A stretch of 64,000 nucleotides of DNA. It comes from Laceyella tengchongensis. Its GTDB lineage: Bacteria; Bacillota; Bacilli; Thermoactinomycetales; Thermoactinomycetaceae. Under the pieces are notes generated by a model. The model was not told the DNA's origin and did no database searches. It worked only from the letters and a program-made list of their open reading frames with translations. Each line of letters starts with the position of its first letter. Within the stretch, counting starts at the first letter, position 1. Made by a program: the position numbers and the translations under genes. The stretch spans positions 1 through 64,000 of the forward strand of contig NZ_FXTU01000008.1 in NCBI RefSeq assembly GCF_900182735.1. The letters are read 5' to 3'. Shown here piece by piece: positions 54,226 to 62,231 of the stretch.

Positions 54226-54364
54226 GGAATATAGAAGCCTGCACAGAGATTTTTTTGTCCAAGACTCCTTGACATACCTATTCAACGATGAGGACCGTGC
54301 TTTGGTTTGGAGGAAAGGCAGCCACTTCATAGCTTTCCGTGCCGAACTAGATGATGAAAAATAA
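54210..54364 (+). pseudogene. Possible frameshifted 3' gene fragment at the island edge
   Basis: The plus strand can be read as FYEVKRNIEACTEIF and, after a shift at a run of seven T, FVQDSLTYLFNDEDRALVW and RKGSHFIAFRAELDDEK, then a stop. The composition is protein-like but no family is recognised, and there is no start. It may be debris from the event that brought in the island, or chance. Confidence 0.3.
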
Positions 54365-54383
54365 AAAGCGCCATATAGGCGCT
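54358..54383 (-). terminator. Terminator of the toxin-immunity island
   Basis: AGCGCC and GGCGCT form a 6-bp stem. On the minus strand TTTTATTTTT follows. It lies 8 nt after the immunity gene stop. Confidence 0.75.
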
Positions 54384-54390
54384 ATAAGAG

Positions 54391-54855
54391 TTAGTAGTCT
54401 GTTCTCACATATAGATCATTGATAAACTCTGTAAATGTAGGTCTTACATATCTTACCAAATCCAGATTTAATTCCGCTCCATTAAAAAGCTCTGATATTG
54501 CTTCATCAGATGAAAACCAGATGATAATAGGATGTTCTTTTTTTTGACCATAATAAAAACAATAGGGATTTAATGCAGAATCAAATCCAAACGGGACAAG
54601 AAGATTAGTTTCCTTGAGTTCTTCATCGTCTTCAAACCAAGCTTCCACTTCTTCCGGAATTTCATCTAAATCATAAAACTCATCAAAATGATAAGGCTCA
54701 TCATCAATAAGAATATGAGCATTTCTATTCTCGATAGCGTTATATTGTTGAAACCAGTCAATATAGTCTTGCGGCAAACGCACACCAAGAATCTTCTCTA
54801 CCTCGGCAAAATTTTCAGCAGAGAGTTTTTCTCTTCGTTCCACCCAATTAACCAT
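54391..54855 (-). CDS. SMI1/KNR4 (SUKH) family immunity protein
   Basis: 154 aa. The SUKH fold is suggested by FAEVEKILGVRLPQDYIDW, the central acidic FDEFYDLDEIPEEVEAWFED, and LVPFGFDSALNPYCFYYGQ with IIIWFSSDEAISELF. SUKH proteins are the usual immunity partners of HNH/EndoVII-type polymorphic toxins. This gene directly follows one, with a 26-nt gap. The ATG at 54855 is 9 nt from AGAAAGGA. The base composition is AT-rich like the rest of the island. Expected role: neutralise the WHH nuclease in the cytoplasm. Confidence 0.85.
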   Translation of the reverse strand: MVNWVERREKLSAENFAEVEKILGVRLPQDYIDWFQQYNAIENRNAHILIDDEPYHFDEFYDLDEIPEEVEAWFEDDEELKETNLLVPFGFDSALNPYCFYYGQKKEHPIIIWFSSDEAISELFNGAELNLDLVRYVRPTFTEFINDLYVRTDY

Positions 54856-54881
54856 GTAATCCATTCCTTTCTCTAAAAATG

Positions 54882-56114
54882 CTAATTTACACTTTGAGCT
54901 CCCCAAACTTTGTGTCCACCTGTATGTTTGAAGGCATTGTTTAAATCAAAAGGTATAAGAATCATTTTTCCTGTTTCTTGATGATGATGCCATGTAAGTT
55001 TATTCTTTTTATCACGTACTGGCCCTATGGAACCTAATTCTTTATCGATAGAATCAATTTGTCCGTCTGTAAATCCTTCAGACCTTAATTGATCTTTCCA
55101 TTTATCTCCATACTTATTTATATATCTTTCTTTTAATAAAATGGTCGCAAACTTAGTTTGTGATCCACTTGAACCAACAATGGCGTCAGCCGGAAGTTGG
55201 ATTGTTATAGGTTTCCCATCTTTGTCTTTCTTTGCATGAGGTTCAAATTTTGGAAAACCTTCGCTATCATACTCAACAGTATAAGTATTTCCTTCTTTGG
55301 TTGTCTTGGTTTTGGTTTCATTTGGGTATGAAAAGCTTAACTTAAAGTCCCTTCCATCGCTGGTGCGCATTCTTCTAACTCCATTGCTATCTGTATATAT
55401 TTCATAACTAAAGTTTTGAACTCCTGCTCTAAGATCAGACGGCTTTTTAGGATGGTTAGTTTGAAACTCCCTTGAATCATTGTCATCATCTTTATCTTTC
55501 TTCGGATTTGGCATTGCACAGTGGCAACTATCTGGAACAAGCGTATCTTTTGCTATCCGTCCTACTTTGACCAGTTTGACAGGTGTCGGCAGGCTTTCGA
55601 CCATGTTCCATAGCCGATTTGGAAGAGGAATAGACTTACCATTCTTGTCCTTCCCATTCCATGCTTCCATGAACATGTCTTTATCGAAGATCAACGTAAA
55701 GGGATCCTCAATAATTTCGTTGACACTGGCCTTTAAGTTATTCCATGAATCTTTTGCATAGCCTAAAGGATCAGAAGTTAATTTGTCCCATGCCGCCTTA
55801 TAGTCTTCCAACCCAAACACTTCAGAAAAGTAGGCGCCAGGTTCATTAATGGCACGCTTGATATCATCGTTAACGATTTGATCTTTCTGTTGATCTAACC
55901 AATTGAGGCCTTGATCAATCTTATCTCCCGCCCAATTGATGCCATCCATCGTTTTCTTCTTCAACTGATCAAGAAAGCTTGGCTCTTTCTTAGCAGGCGG
56001 ATTCATTGGCTGTACATCAGAAAAACTTGGTGGTTTGGTCTGATTTCCCATGCTGATTTGTGGGAGTGTTGGTAGAGGAGGTTTTTCAATATCATGGCTA
56101 CCTTGGGGTACCAT
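54882..56114 (-). CDS. Polymorphic toxin with C-terminal WHH nuclease domain
   Basis: 410 aa. The C-terminal 60 residues carry the WHH signature of the HNH/EndoVII superfamily: LTWHHHQETGKMILIP then NNAFKHTGGHKVWG. This predicts a DNA- or RNA-cleaving toxin. The N-terminal part is Pro-rich (KPPLPTLPQ, PMNPPAKKEPSF), followed by amphipathic helices (INWAGDKIDQGLNWLDQQ) and a CHCAMPNPKKDKDDD linker. There is no signal peptide of its own. It overlaps the pilin-like gene by 17 nt, with AGAGG inside that gene's end as ribosome site, so translation is coupled. The SUKH immunity gene follows. The delivery route is unknown. Confidence 0.85.
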   Translation of the reverse strand: MVPQGSHDIEKPPLPTLPQISMGNQTKPPSFSDVQPMNPPAKKEPSFLDQLKKKTMDGINWAGDKIDQGLNWLDQQKDQIVNDDIKRAINEPGAYFSEVFGLEDYKAAWDKLTSDPLGYAKDSWNNLKASVNEIIEDPFTLIFDKDMFMEAWNGKDKNGKSIPLPNRLWNMVESLPTPVKLVKVGRIAKDTLVPDSCHCAMPNPKKDKDDDNDSREFQTNHPKKPSDLRAGVQNFSYEIYTDSNGVRRMRTSDGRDFKLSFSYPNETKTKTTKEGNTYTVEYDSEGFPKFEPHAKKDKDGKPITIQLPADAIVGSSGSQTKFATILLKERYINKYGDKWKDQLRSEGFTDGQIDSIDKELGSIGPVRDKKNKLTWHHHQETGKMILIPFDLNNAFKHTGGHKVWGAQSVN

Positions 56115-56289
56115 TTAGTACCTCTTCCACTTCCTCTTGTAAAGATTGCTGGATATCGGGACTATTGATAGCTACCAGTAACAACCCTGCAAAGAGTGCG
56201 CCTACCGCAATGATAATGATGTACTCAACGGTGGAAGCTCCACGCTTTGACCAAAACCTCTGTTTCACTCGTTCCCTCCACAGTTTCAT
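56098..56289 (-). CDS. Flp-type pilin-like peptide
   Basis: 63 aa: a basic N-terminus (MKLWRERVKQRFWSKRG), then ASTVEYIIIIAVGALFAGLL, and an acidic tail (QQSLQEEVEEVLNGTPR). The G/xxxxEY arrangement, with cleavage after Gly and Glu at +5 of a long hydrophobic helix, is the class III/Flp prepilin pattern. It would need a prepilin peptidase, which is not in the window. It lies immediately before the toxin gene and overlaps it. It might assemble, anchor, or help export the toxin; these are guesses. Confidence 0.7.
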   Translation of the reverse strand: MKLWRERVKQRFWSKRGASTVEYIIIIAVGALFAGLLLVAINSPDIQQSLQEEVEEVLNGTPR

Positions 56290-56304
56290 CTTCCCTTCCC
56301 CTCT

Positions 56305-56919
56305 TTAATTCAATGCCAACGCCACAAGGATCAGAAGCGAGATTAAGACAACCGGAATGAGAACGATCGAAGCAAACCCTTTCCAAGAACCAATCTCATG
56401 AATTTCTCCAATGATTTTGGGATAGACAACAAAGTAATAAATACTCATAACGAAGCTGGCTGTAAGGCAAAGAAAGAACAGTAAGGCTAGGAACATAGAG
56501 GAATCAATGTCAGGTGTGATAGATGTGAAGTTCTCCTCTCTAAAGATAAGCAACATGGGAATGAACAAGGCCAACTTGGTTGTATATGCTACGGTTGCCC
56601 ATGCACTGGCTTCGCGTGTCTCCCTGAATGAGGCGACACCCCCAAATAAACGGGCCATCCCATATGTACAGAGACTTCCAAGAAACCATGCGATGACTCC
56701 CATGATCGGACCAATTACGATGGATAAGATGATAATCGCTGGGGTAGAGGTGGTATTCCCTGCATCACGATTCATGGCTTGTTCGAGACAAAGTGTAATC
56801 CCAAAGAGTGAGATTAAAACAAATAAACAGTTCGTTGATGTTTCATCCATGGCACGTCGTATCGTGGACTTCGGCTGCTTAATAAGCGGAACCCAATATT
56901 CTCGTAAAATATCTAACAT
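56305..56919 (-). CDS. Yip1-domain membrane protein
   Basis: 204 aa with five or so membrane helices (CLFVLISLFGITLCLEQ, AIIILSIVIGPIMGVIAWFL, LALFIPMLLIF, MFLALLFFLCLTASFVMSIY, ASIVLIPVVLISLLILVALA). The layout and the N-terminal DILREYWVPLIKQPKSTIRR fit the bacterial Yip1 family. ATG 56919 is 6 nt from AAAAGGTG. It lies between the signal peptidase and the pilin-like gene in a tight minus-strand run. The role is unknown; it is probably a membrane component of the island system. Confidence 0.7.
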   Translation of the reverse strand: MLDILREYWVPLIKQPKSTIRRAMDETSTNCLFVLISLFGITLCLEQAMNRDAGNTTSTPAIIILSIVIGPIMGVIAWFLGSLCTYGMARLFGGVASFRETREASAWATVAYTTKLALFIPMLLIFREENFTSITPDIDSSMFLALLFFLCLTASFVMSIYYFVVYPKIIGEIHEIGSWKGFASIVLIPVVLISLLILVALALN

Positions 56920-56934
56920 ATGCATCACCTTTTT

Positions 56935-57399
56935 CTATTTAATAACAACCCCAATAATGTCATCTTTCTTTATGGCTCCAAATTGTCGACTATCATAGCT
57001 AATGGAACGGTTATCACCAAGGACATAAAAATGTTCAGCCGGCACAATCACAGGTTCCTGATTATCACTTCTATTCATACTTGCAAGATAAGGCTCTACC
57101 AACATATGCCCATTGATATAGAGTTGGCCATCCTTTATTTCTACGGACTCATTTCCGAATGCAACCACTCGCTTTGTATGAACTTGTTCGATGCCTGGTA
57201 CCCTAAAGATGATCATATCCCCTCTTTTTATGGTTTCAGGATTCTTTTTAACAAGATATACTTCCCCTTCCATTAAGGCAGGTTCCATACTTTTGCCTAC
57301 TCCTTGATAAAAGCCATAGAGAGAGTTCCAAATGATGAAAAACAAAAAAAGAAGGCCTACAAGGCTCCATATCCCCTTTCGGGTCTTAAACCAAGCCAC
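56935..57399 (-). CDS. Signal peptidase I (S26), island-encoded
   Basis: A compact 154-aa type I signal peptidase. It has one N-terminal membrane helix (GIWSLVGLLFLFFIIWN), the catalytic Ser in GVGKSMEPAL, the catalytic Lys in HTKRVVAFGNE, and box E VLGDNRSISYDSRQFG. GTG 57399 was chosen because GGAGGAG lies 4-5 nt upstream; the earlier ATG at 57450 falls next to the -10 box. As the first gene of the island operon it may be dedicated to processing the pilin-like or other island products, or simply be a housekeeping type carried along. Confidence 0.88.
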   Translation of the reverse strand: MAWFKTRKGIWSLVGLLFLFFIIWNSLYGFYQGVGKSMEPALMEGEVYLVKKNPETIKRGDMIIFRVPGIEQVHTKRVVAFGNESVEIKDGQLYINGHMLVEPYLASMNRSDNQEPVIVPAEHFYVLGDNRSISYDSRQFGAIKKDDIIGVVIK

Positions 57400-57454
57400 A
57401 TAACTCCTCCTCTCTGATAAGGATTCTATTAAATTTTGGATTCGGTACATCTAG

Positions 57455-57491
57455 ATTATAATGAATTGATAGAACCTCATCTATATGTCAA
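57455..57491 (-). promoter_or_regulatory. Candidate promoter of the toxin island
   Basis: A perfect TATAAT (57455-57460) lies about 55 nt before the GTG of the signal peptidase gene. A TTGACA (57486-57491) is present, but 25 bp away, longer than normal, so the true -35 may be another sequence or an activator may be needed. Confidence 0.4.
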
Positions 57492-57553
57492 TATAACTTT
57501 TCTGGAAAAACAAAAGCGACCTTCCATTTGTCCAATCCTTTGATGGAAATCAT
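57488..57553 (-). pseudogene. 5' remnant of the ABC transporter ATPase gene
   Basis: An ATG overlaps the permease stop (ATGA) and starts MISIKGLDKW, the usual N-terminus of GlnQ-type ATPases. It then diverges (KVAFVFPEKLY) and stops after 21 codons. The missing Walker A, signature and Walker B regions are absent from the window. With the 3' remnant at 54102 it marks the two borders of the inserted island. Confidence 0.75.
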
Positions 57554-58215
57554 CCTTGTGTCCCCCTTTCCTCCACCTGAAGGCGCCGCTCTAGTTGCCG
57601 TAGCAGACCAGTGAACAGCAGGATGAGTGCTAAATAATACAAGCCATTAATAAAGTACGTCTCAAATTGCTTGAAATTGTCGGCAGCGGCTCCCAGACCG
57701 GCTGACCATAGTTCGGTGCCGCCGATATAAGCAACGAGTGAAGAGTCCTTCAAGCCGATGATAAACTGATTGCCTAAGGGAGGGATGGATCGTCGGAAAG
57801 CTTGGGGCAAAATAATGCGGCGCATGGCCAGCGGGTAACTCATGCCGAGAGAGCGGGCCGCTTCCATTTGGCCGCTGTCAACAGCTTGGATGGCACCGCG
57901 AAAAATCTCAGCGATGTAGGCGCCAGCGTGAATGGCCAACGCGAAGACCCCTGCGGTAAACGAGTCCAAGACAATGAACTCGGCCAACCCGAAGTAGATG
58001 GCAAAAATCTGAACGATGAGGGGAGTGCCGCGAATTACGGTGATGTACAATTGGGCGAGGCCGTTTAATAACTTGTTGCTTGATATTTTGCAAAAAGCGA
58101 ACACAAGGCCGATTGCCGTTCCGACCAGCAACGACCAAAATGTGAGCAATACCGTTTGCCAAGCAGCCTTGCTGAAGCCGATGAAGGTGGTTTGGAAAAT
58201 CTCCAACAAAGTCAT
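57550..58215 (-). CDS. Polar amino acid ABC transporter permease
   Basis: 221-aa membrane subunit of the HisM/GlnP type. The family N-terminal helix (TFIGFSKAAWQTVLLTFWS), VIRGTPLIVQIF near residue 63 and the ATPase-contacting EAA loop (EAARSLGMSYPLAMRRIILP) near 120 are present. The start overlaps the binding-protein stop by ATGA. Its own stop overlaps the start of the broken ATPase gene. It could work only if an ATPase encoded elsewhere substitutes. Confidence 0.92.
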   Translation of the reverse strand: MTLLEIFQTTFIGFSKAAWQTVLLTFWSLLVGTAIGLVFAFCKISSNKLLNGLAQLYITVIRGTPLIVQIFAIYFGLAEFIVLDSFTAGVFALAIHAGAYIAEIFRGAIQAVDSGQMEAARSLGMSYPLAMRRIILPQAFRRSIPPLGNQFIIGLKDSSLVAYIGGTELWSAGLGAAADNFKQFETYFINGLYYLALILLFTGLLRQLERRLQVEERGTQG

Positions 58216-59024
58216 GGTTTAGAAATAGCCTCCTTTCTGGCATTAGATGACAAAATATTCCGATTAAAATACTTGCGGCTGATTTTTTCATATGTTCCAT
58301 CTGCAATGATTTGAGCTAGTGCTTGGTTCAGCCTTTGTCGCAAGCGTTCGTCTCCAGAGTGCACGGCAATGGCCATGTTGTCTAACGTCAGAGGCTCTCC
58401 AACCGTTTGAATAGGGAATTTCATTTGCTTCAAAGCGTACAGCCCCACCGCTTGATCGGTGATGACGGCATCGATGCGTCCCGTTGGCAAGTCTTGCAAA
58501 GCCGTGATGTCACTGGTGTATTCCACAATCGATGAGGAGTGAGTCAACGCAACATCTTTGAAGGTACTCGCTTTCACTACGCCGATGGTCTTGTTTTTCA
58601 GATCTTTGATTGACGTGAGGGTGCGATTCCCTTTTTTCACGAAGACCTGCGCTCCTGACCGGTAATAAGGGTCTGTGAAGTCCACCGCTTGGTCGCGCTT
58701 TTTTGTGATCGCCATGCTACCTAGAATCGCATCGTATTTGCGTGCTTCCAGCCCGGCGATGATGGTTTCCCAAGGCGTGGTGACGGGGCGTGGTTTCAAA
58801 CCCATTTCTTTGGCCAACGCATAACCGATCTCCACGTCAAACCCACTGATTTTCCCGTTATGCTGAAAGTCCCTGTAACTGAACGGTTTGTACAAGCCGC
58901 TCATCGCAAAGGAGAAGGTTCCCTTTTCCAGCGTTAATTGATCAGCTGGCTTGGCAGGAGAACAGCCGATGGGAATAAAACAGAAACACATCAGAAAAAA
59001 ATAGATGAAACAGTTGCGAAACAT
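58212..59024 (-). CDS. Amino acid ABC transporter substrate-binding lipoprotein
   Basis: 270 aa with a lipoprotein signal (lipobox IPIGC at about residue 20) and a SBP_bac_3 domain: GLYKPFSYRDFQHNGKISGF, DVEIGYALAKEMGLK, AILGSMAITKKRDQAVDFTDP and the C-terminal GTYEKISRKYF. This class binds polar or cystine-like amino acids; the exact ligand is not evident. ATG 59024 follows AAAGGAGGG. It heads the transporter unit. The 100 nt upstream of it have no recognisable riboswitch. Confidence 0.92.
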   Translation of the reverse strand: MFRNCFIYFFLMCFCFIPIGCSPAKPADQLTLEKGTFSFAMSGLYKPFSYRDFQHNGKISGFDVEIGYALAKEMGLKPRPVTTPWETIIAGLEARKYDAILGSMAITKKRDQAVDFTDPYYRSGAQVFVKKGNRTLTSIKDLKNKTIGVVKASTFKDVALTHSSSIVEYTSDITALQDLPTGRIDAVITDQAVGLYALKQMKFPIQTVGEPLTLDNMAIAVHSGDERLRQRLNQALAQIIADGTYEKISRKYFNRNILSSNARKEAISKP

Positions 59025-59135
59025 AAAACCCTCCTTTACTTCGATGATTAAGCAACCAGGAGCTAGGTTTCCCGGTTTGAAAACAGTTACCCTTTGACAG
59101 CGCTGATGAAACGGAAGATTTCTGCGCGGGCAATG

Positions 59136-59172
59136 AAAAAGCCGACTGACCCTGTTTGTGGTGTCAGTCGGC
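59136..59172 (-). terminator. Rho-independent terminator of the thermitase gene
   Basis: GCCGACTGAC and GTCAGTCGGC form a 10-bp perfect stem. On the minus strand TTTTTC follows. Confidence 0.9.
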
Positions 59173-59193
59173 ATGGTTGCTCTGTACGGGATG

Positions 59194-60399
59194 TTAATAC
59201 GAGATTGCGCGATAGGCATTGACACGCCCATGTGTCCAGTCAGTGCCTGTGCCGGGCACTTTATCGGCAGTGTTTTCAATTGCAGCACGGATTTGGGCGT
59301 TTGTCCGGCCTTGGCCAGCTAACAACCCGGCAATACCTGATACGTGGGGGGCGGCCATCGAGGTGCCGCTGTCGTATGCGTACCCTCCTCCAGTTACGGT
59401 TGAGTAGATATTGCCTCCAGGTGCGGCTACATCCACCCAAGGGCCGTAATTGGAAAACCAAGAACGCTGATCGTCCGAGTCAGTGGAGGCGACAGCCAGT
59501 GCCCGACTGTAATAAGCCGGATAGCTGGGTTGATCGGTGCTTTCATTGCCGGCGGCGGCCACGACGATCGCCCCTTTGTTCCAAGCGTAATCTACTGCGT
59601 TTTTGATGGTGAGGCTACTCTCCGGCCCGCCTAGGCTTACGTTGATCACTTGAGCCCCCTGGTCGGCAGCGTACTTGATTCCGTCAGCAATGTCGGCGGC
59701 AGTCCCTTCTCCTTGCTCATTTAACACGCGTACGGGAAGCAGCTTGGCGTTGGGAGATAGGCCAGCGATTCCGATTCCGTTGTTGGATGTCGCGGCGATG
59801 ATGCCGGCGCAGTGGGTGCCATGCCCGTTGAGATCCTGTTGGGTACTATCGTCATCTACAAAATCCCAGCCCCTTAGCACCTTGCCCCGCAAATCAGGAT
59901 GATTGGTTTGGATGCCCGTATCGACAACCGCGATTTTTACGGTTTTGCCAACCGGGGCCGTTTGCCAAGCCAAGTGAGCCTGCACGCGCTTGGGTCCCCA
60001 TTGTTTGTTCCAGAAGAAAGGGTCATTGGGCGTGATAGAGAACCGGGTTTGCCATGAGCGGGTATGCCGTGCGGAAGGTAGGACGCTGGCGCGGTAGACA
60101 TAGTTGAGCTCCGCATAGGCAACATCGGGATGTTGCTTGTATTTCCGTAACAATGTAGCCAACGAATTGCGTTTCACCTTCACCACTTGGTGGCCAAGAG
60201 TAGAAGTTTCTTCCATCTCCGAACGGATCTCGGCGTGGAGGGCGGCCATTTTTTTCTTGGAGGTGTGTGGTTTGAATTTTACAATGATTTCTTCCGGCGC
60301 TTTGTCGGGAGTGGCCGTTGGCGCCGCGCTAGCAACCGTGGACCACGGCGCCACCGTCAGTGCGACGGTTAGGGCAACAAAGCCTAAAATGGGTTTCAT
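59194..60399 (-). CDS. Thermitase-like S8 serine protease, secreted
   Basis: 401 aa: a signal peptide (ending VASAA), an I9 propeptide (about 30-105, EEIIVKFKPHTSKKKMA), and a subtilase domain. The catalytic residues are Asp in IAVVDTGIQTNHPDL, His in NGHGTHCAGI and Ser in GTSMAAPHVSG. Segments such as GWDFVDDDSTQ, VDYAWNKGAIVVAAAGN, YPAYYSRALAVASTD and RAAIENTADKVPGTGT nearly repeat Thermoactinomyces vulgaris thermitase. GGGAGGT precedes the ATG. A TATAAT lies about 70 nt upstream. It is a monocistronic exoprotease and taxonomically informative. Confidence 0.95.
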   Translation of the reverse strand: MKPILGFVALTVALTVAPWSTVASAAPTATPDKAPEEIIVKFKPHTSKKKMAALHAEIRSEMEETSTLGHQVVKVKRNSLATLLRKYKQHPDVAYAELNYVYRASVLPSARHTRSWQTRFSITPNDPFFWNKQWGPKRVQAHLAWQTAPVGKTVKIAVVDTGIQTNHPDLRGKVLRGWDFVDDDSTQQDLNGHGTHCAGIIAATSNNGIGIAGLSPNAKLLPVRVLNEQGEGTAADIADGIKYAADQGAQVINVSLGGPESSLTIKNAVDYAWNKGAIVVAAAGNESTDQPSYPAYYSRALAVASTDSDDQRSWFSNYGPWVDVAAPGGNIYSTVTGGGYAYDSGTSMAAPHVSGIAGLLAGQGRTNAQIRAAIENTADKVPGTGTDWTHGRVNAYRAISY

Positions 60400-60520
60400 A
60401 TGTACCTCCCGTGGGTGGTTTGTTATATTTAACAGGAAAATCAGTGTTCATCAGCTTGAACGAGATCATTATATATTAAAAATAGATATATGATATGTAA
60501 GGAAACATGGCAATAAAACG

Positions 60521-60556
60521 AAAAAACCGCCCCTCACAAGAGGAACGGTTTCTAGT
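60521..60556 (-). terminator. Terminator of the tRNA-Arg gene
   Basis: On the minus strand AAACCG, with inner CCTC/GAGG, pairs with CGGTTT, followed by TTTTCG. It starts just 3' of the tRNA CCA end. Confidence 0.8.
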
Positions 60557-60557
60557 G

Positions 60558-60632
60558 TGGTGCGCCTACCAGGATTCGAACCTGGGCACCTGGTTCCGGA
60601 GACCAGTGCTCTATCCCCTGAGCTATAGGCGC
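60558..60632 (-). tRNA. tRNA-Arg (anticodon CCG)
   Basis: A cloverleaf of 75 nt: acceptor GCGCCTA/TAGGCGC, D-arm GCTC-AGGGGATA-GAGC, anticodon stem CTGGT/ACCAG with loop CTCCGGA (anticodon CCG), T-arm with TTCGAAT, and an encoded CCA. It reads the CGG codon. A promoter and a terminator flank it, so it is a single-gene unit. Confidence 0.95.
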
Positions 60633-60660
60633 AAGTCAATATAGCAATCCGACAAAAAAG

Positions 60661-60689
60661 ATTATAGCATGTTCAATATCCGTGTGCAA
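60661..60689 (-). promoter_or_regulatory. Promoter of tRNA-Arg
   Basis: On the minus strand TTGCAC and TATAAT are 17 bp apart, with a TGn extension before the -10. Confidence 0.65.
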
Positions 60690-60849
60690 GTAAAAAGTGA
60701 AAAATATGCGATTCTCAAGTGGGAAAGTTGTTGGAAAAAAAAGAATCCAAAGCTGGCACAGGGATTGTGATAAAATGAAATTAATAAGAACTGACATGGA
60801 GGTTCACACTTGCCCTGATCTTACACGGCAGCGGAGGTGGGAGGGGAGA

Positions 60850-62205
60850 ATGGCTTTACAAATGGGTTTTAGCTTGGTGCAAGAGCAACGGATGAAATTG
60901 GTGATGACACCGGAATTGCGCCAAGTTATTCAGCTGTTGCAATATTCCGCGGCGGATTTGCAAACGTATTTGGAAGAACAGTTTGCAGAGAATCCGGTTC
61001 TGGAACTGGAGGATGTCGCATTTGCCGAATTGGAGAAGTGGCTGAAGCGTCTGACGGAGCATCCAGAGCCCAGGCGTAAGGGTTACAGCCGAGAAGAACG
61101 GGCAGATGCGAGGGATTATGCGCGGGCCCAAACCGGAACGCTTGCCGATGAGCTGATTATGCAGTTGCGAGAGATGCGTCTTCCCAGGCAAGAACGGAGC
61201 ATTTGCGAATACATGATATACAGTTTGGACGAAAGAGGCTATCTCGATCTGGAGCTAGTAGAGATATGTAAGCGCTTTCAGATAAATGAGAAATTGGCGG
61301 AGAAATGTTTATCCATCATTCAGGGAATGGACCCGATCGGTGTGGGGGCTAGAAATTTGGGAGAGTGCCTCGAAATTCAACTTCGCCACCGTGACACGCC
61401 TAATGAACTAGCGATTCGCATTGCTCGAAGCCATTTAGAAGACGTGGCGGACGGCAAATGGCGCAAAATCGCCCAAGCTTTGGGGGTGGATGTGCCTACC
61501 GTGCAGGCGGCGGTGGATGAAATCAAATCCTGCCACCCGCGCCCGGGGGCAGCATACGCATCGGAACCACCGCGATATGTGGCTCCTGATGTGGTGGTGG
61601 AGAAAGTGGATGGCGAGTATGTGGTGCTACTTGAAGAGGGGGAGGCTCCCCGCTTGACCATCAACGCCGCCTATCAGTGGTTGATCAAACAACGGGAACG
61701 GTTGGATGAAGATGTGGCCCAATACCTGAAAAATTGGGTGCAGTCGGCCATGTGGTTGATCAAAGGGATTGAACAGCGCCGGGACACCATCATTCGGGTC
61801 GCGGAAGCCATCGTGTCAAAACAAAAGGCCTTTTTGGATCACGGGGTGGATTATCTACGGCCGCTGACGTTAAAGCAGATTGCTGAAGATGTTGGGTTAC
61901 ATGAATCGACGGTCAGCCGGGCGACCCAACATAAATATATTCAGACCCCTCGGGGGTTGTATCCTTTTCGCTTCTTCTTCCCGTCAGGCCTTTCTACGCA
62001 TTCAGGTGAAGGCATGTCACAAAAAACGGTACAGAAAAAGATTAAGATCTTGGTAGAAGGGGAAGACAAGAAACAACCGCTGTCCGACCAGAAAATAGCC
62101 GATTTGTTGAAAATGGAAGGAATCCGCATCTCCAGAAGGACCATCGCCAAATATCGCGAAGAGCTGGGGATTGCCTCTTCAACGGGACGTAAGCGTTTTC
62201 TGTGA
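60850..62205 (+). CDS. rpoN: RNA polymerase sigma-54 factor
   Basis: 451 aa. Region I is Gln/Leu-rich (LVQEQRMKLVMTPELRQVI, QLLQYSAADLQTYLEEQFAE). The core-binding domain (about 110-280) has GMDPIGVGARNLGECL. The DNA-binding part includes LTLKQIAEDVGLHESTVSRA and the RpoN box SRRTIAKYRE near the end. It needs an enhancer-binding ATPase to open promoters; none is encoded here. ATG 60850 follows GGGAGGGG. A sequence resembling a -24/-12 promoter lies at 60754. It precedes cggR-gap. Confidence 0.95.
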   Translation: MALQMGFSLVQEQRMKLVMTPELRQVIQLLQYSAADLQTYLEEQFAENPVLELEDVAFAELEKWLKRLTEHPEPRRKGYSREERADARDYARAQTGTLADELIMQLREMRLPRQERSICEYMIYSLDERGYLDLELVEICKRFQINEKLAEKCLSIIQGMDPIGVGARNLGECLEIQLRHRDTPNELAIRIARSHLEDVADGKWRKIAQALGVDVPTVQAAVDEIKSCHPRPGAAYASEPPRYVAPDVVVEKVDGEYVVLLEEGEAPRLTINAAYQWLIKQRERLDEDVAQYLKNWVQSAMWLIKGIEQRRDTIIRVAEAIVSKQKAFLDHGVDYLRPLTLKQIAEDVGLHESTVSRATQHKYIQTPRGLYPFRFFFPSGLSTHSGEGMSQKTVQKKIKILVEGEDKKQPLSDQKIADLLKMEGIRISRRTIAKYREELGIASSTGRKRFL

Positions 62206-62231
62206 ATTTTCAATAAAACGGGCCGACGAAC

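Noticed and set aside
59025..59135. Possible riboswitch upstream of the amino acid binding protein
   Set aside because: I compared by memory with SAM, lysine, glycine, TPP, cyclic di-AMP and cyclic di-GMP consensus pieces and found no adequate match.
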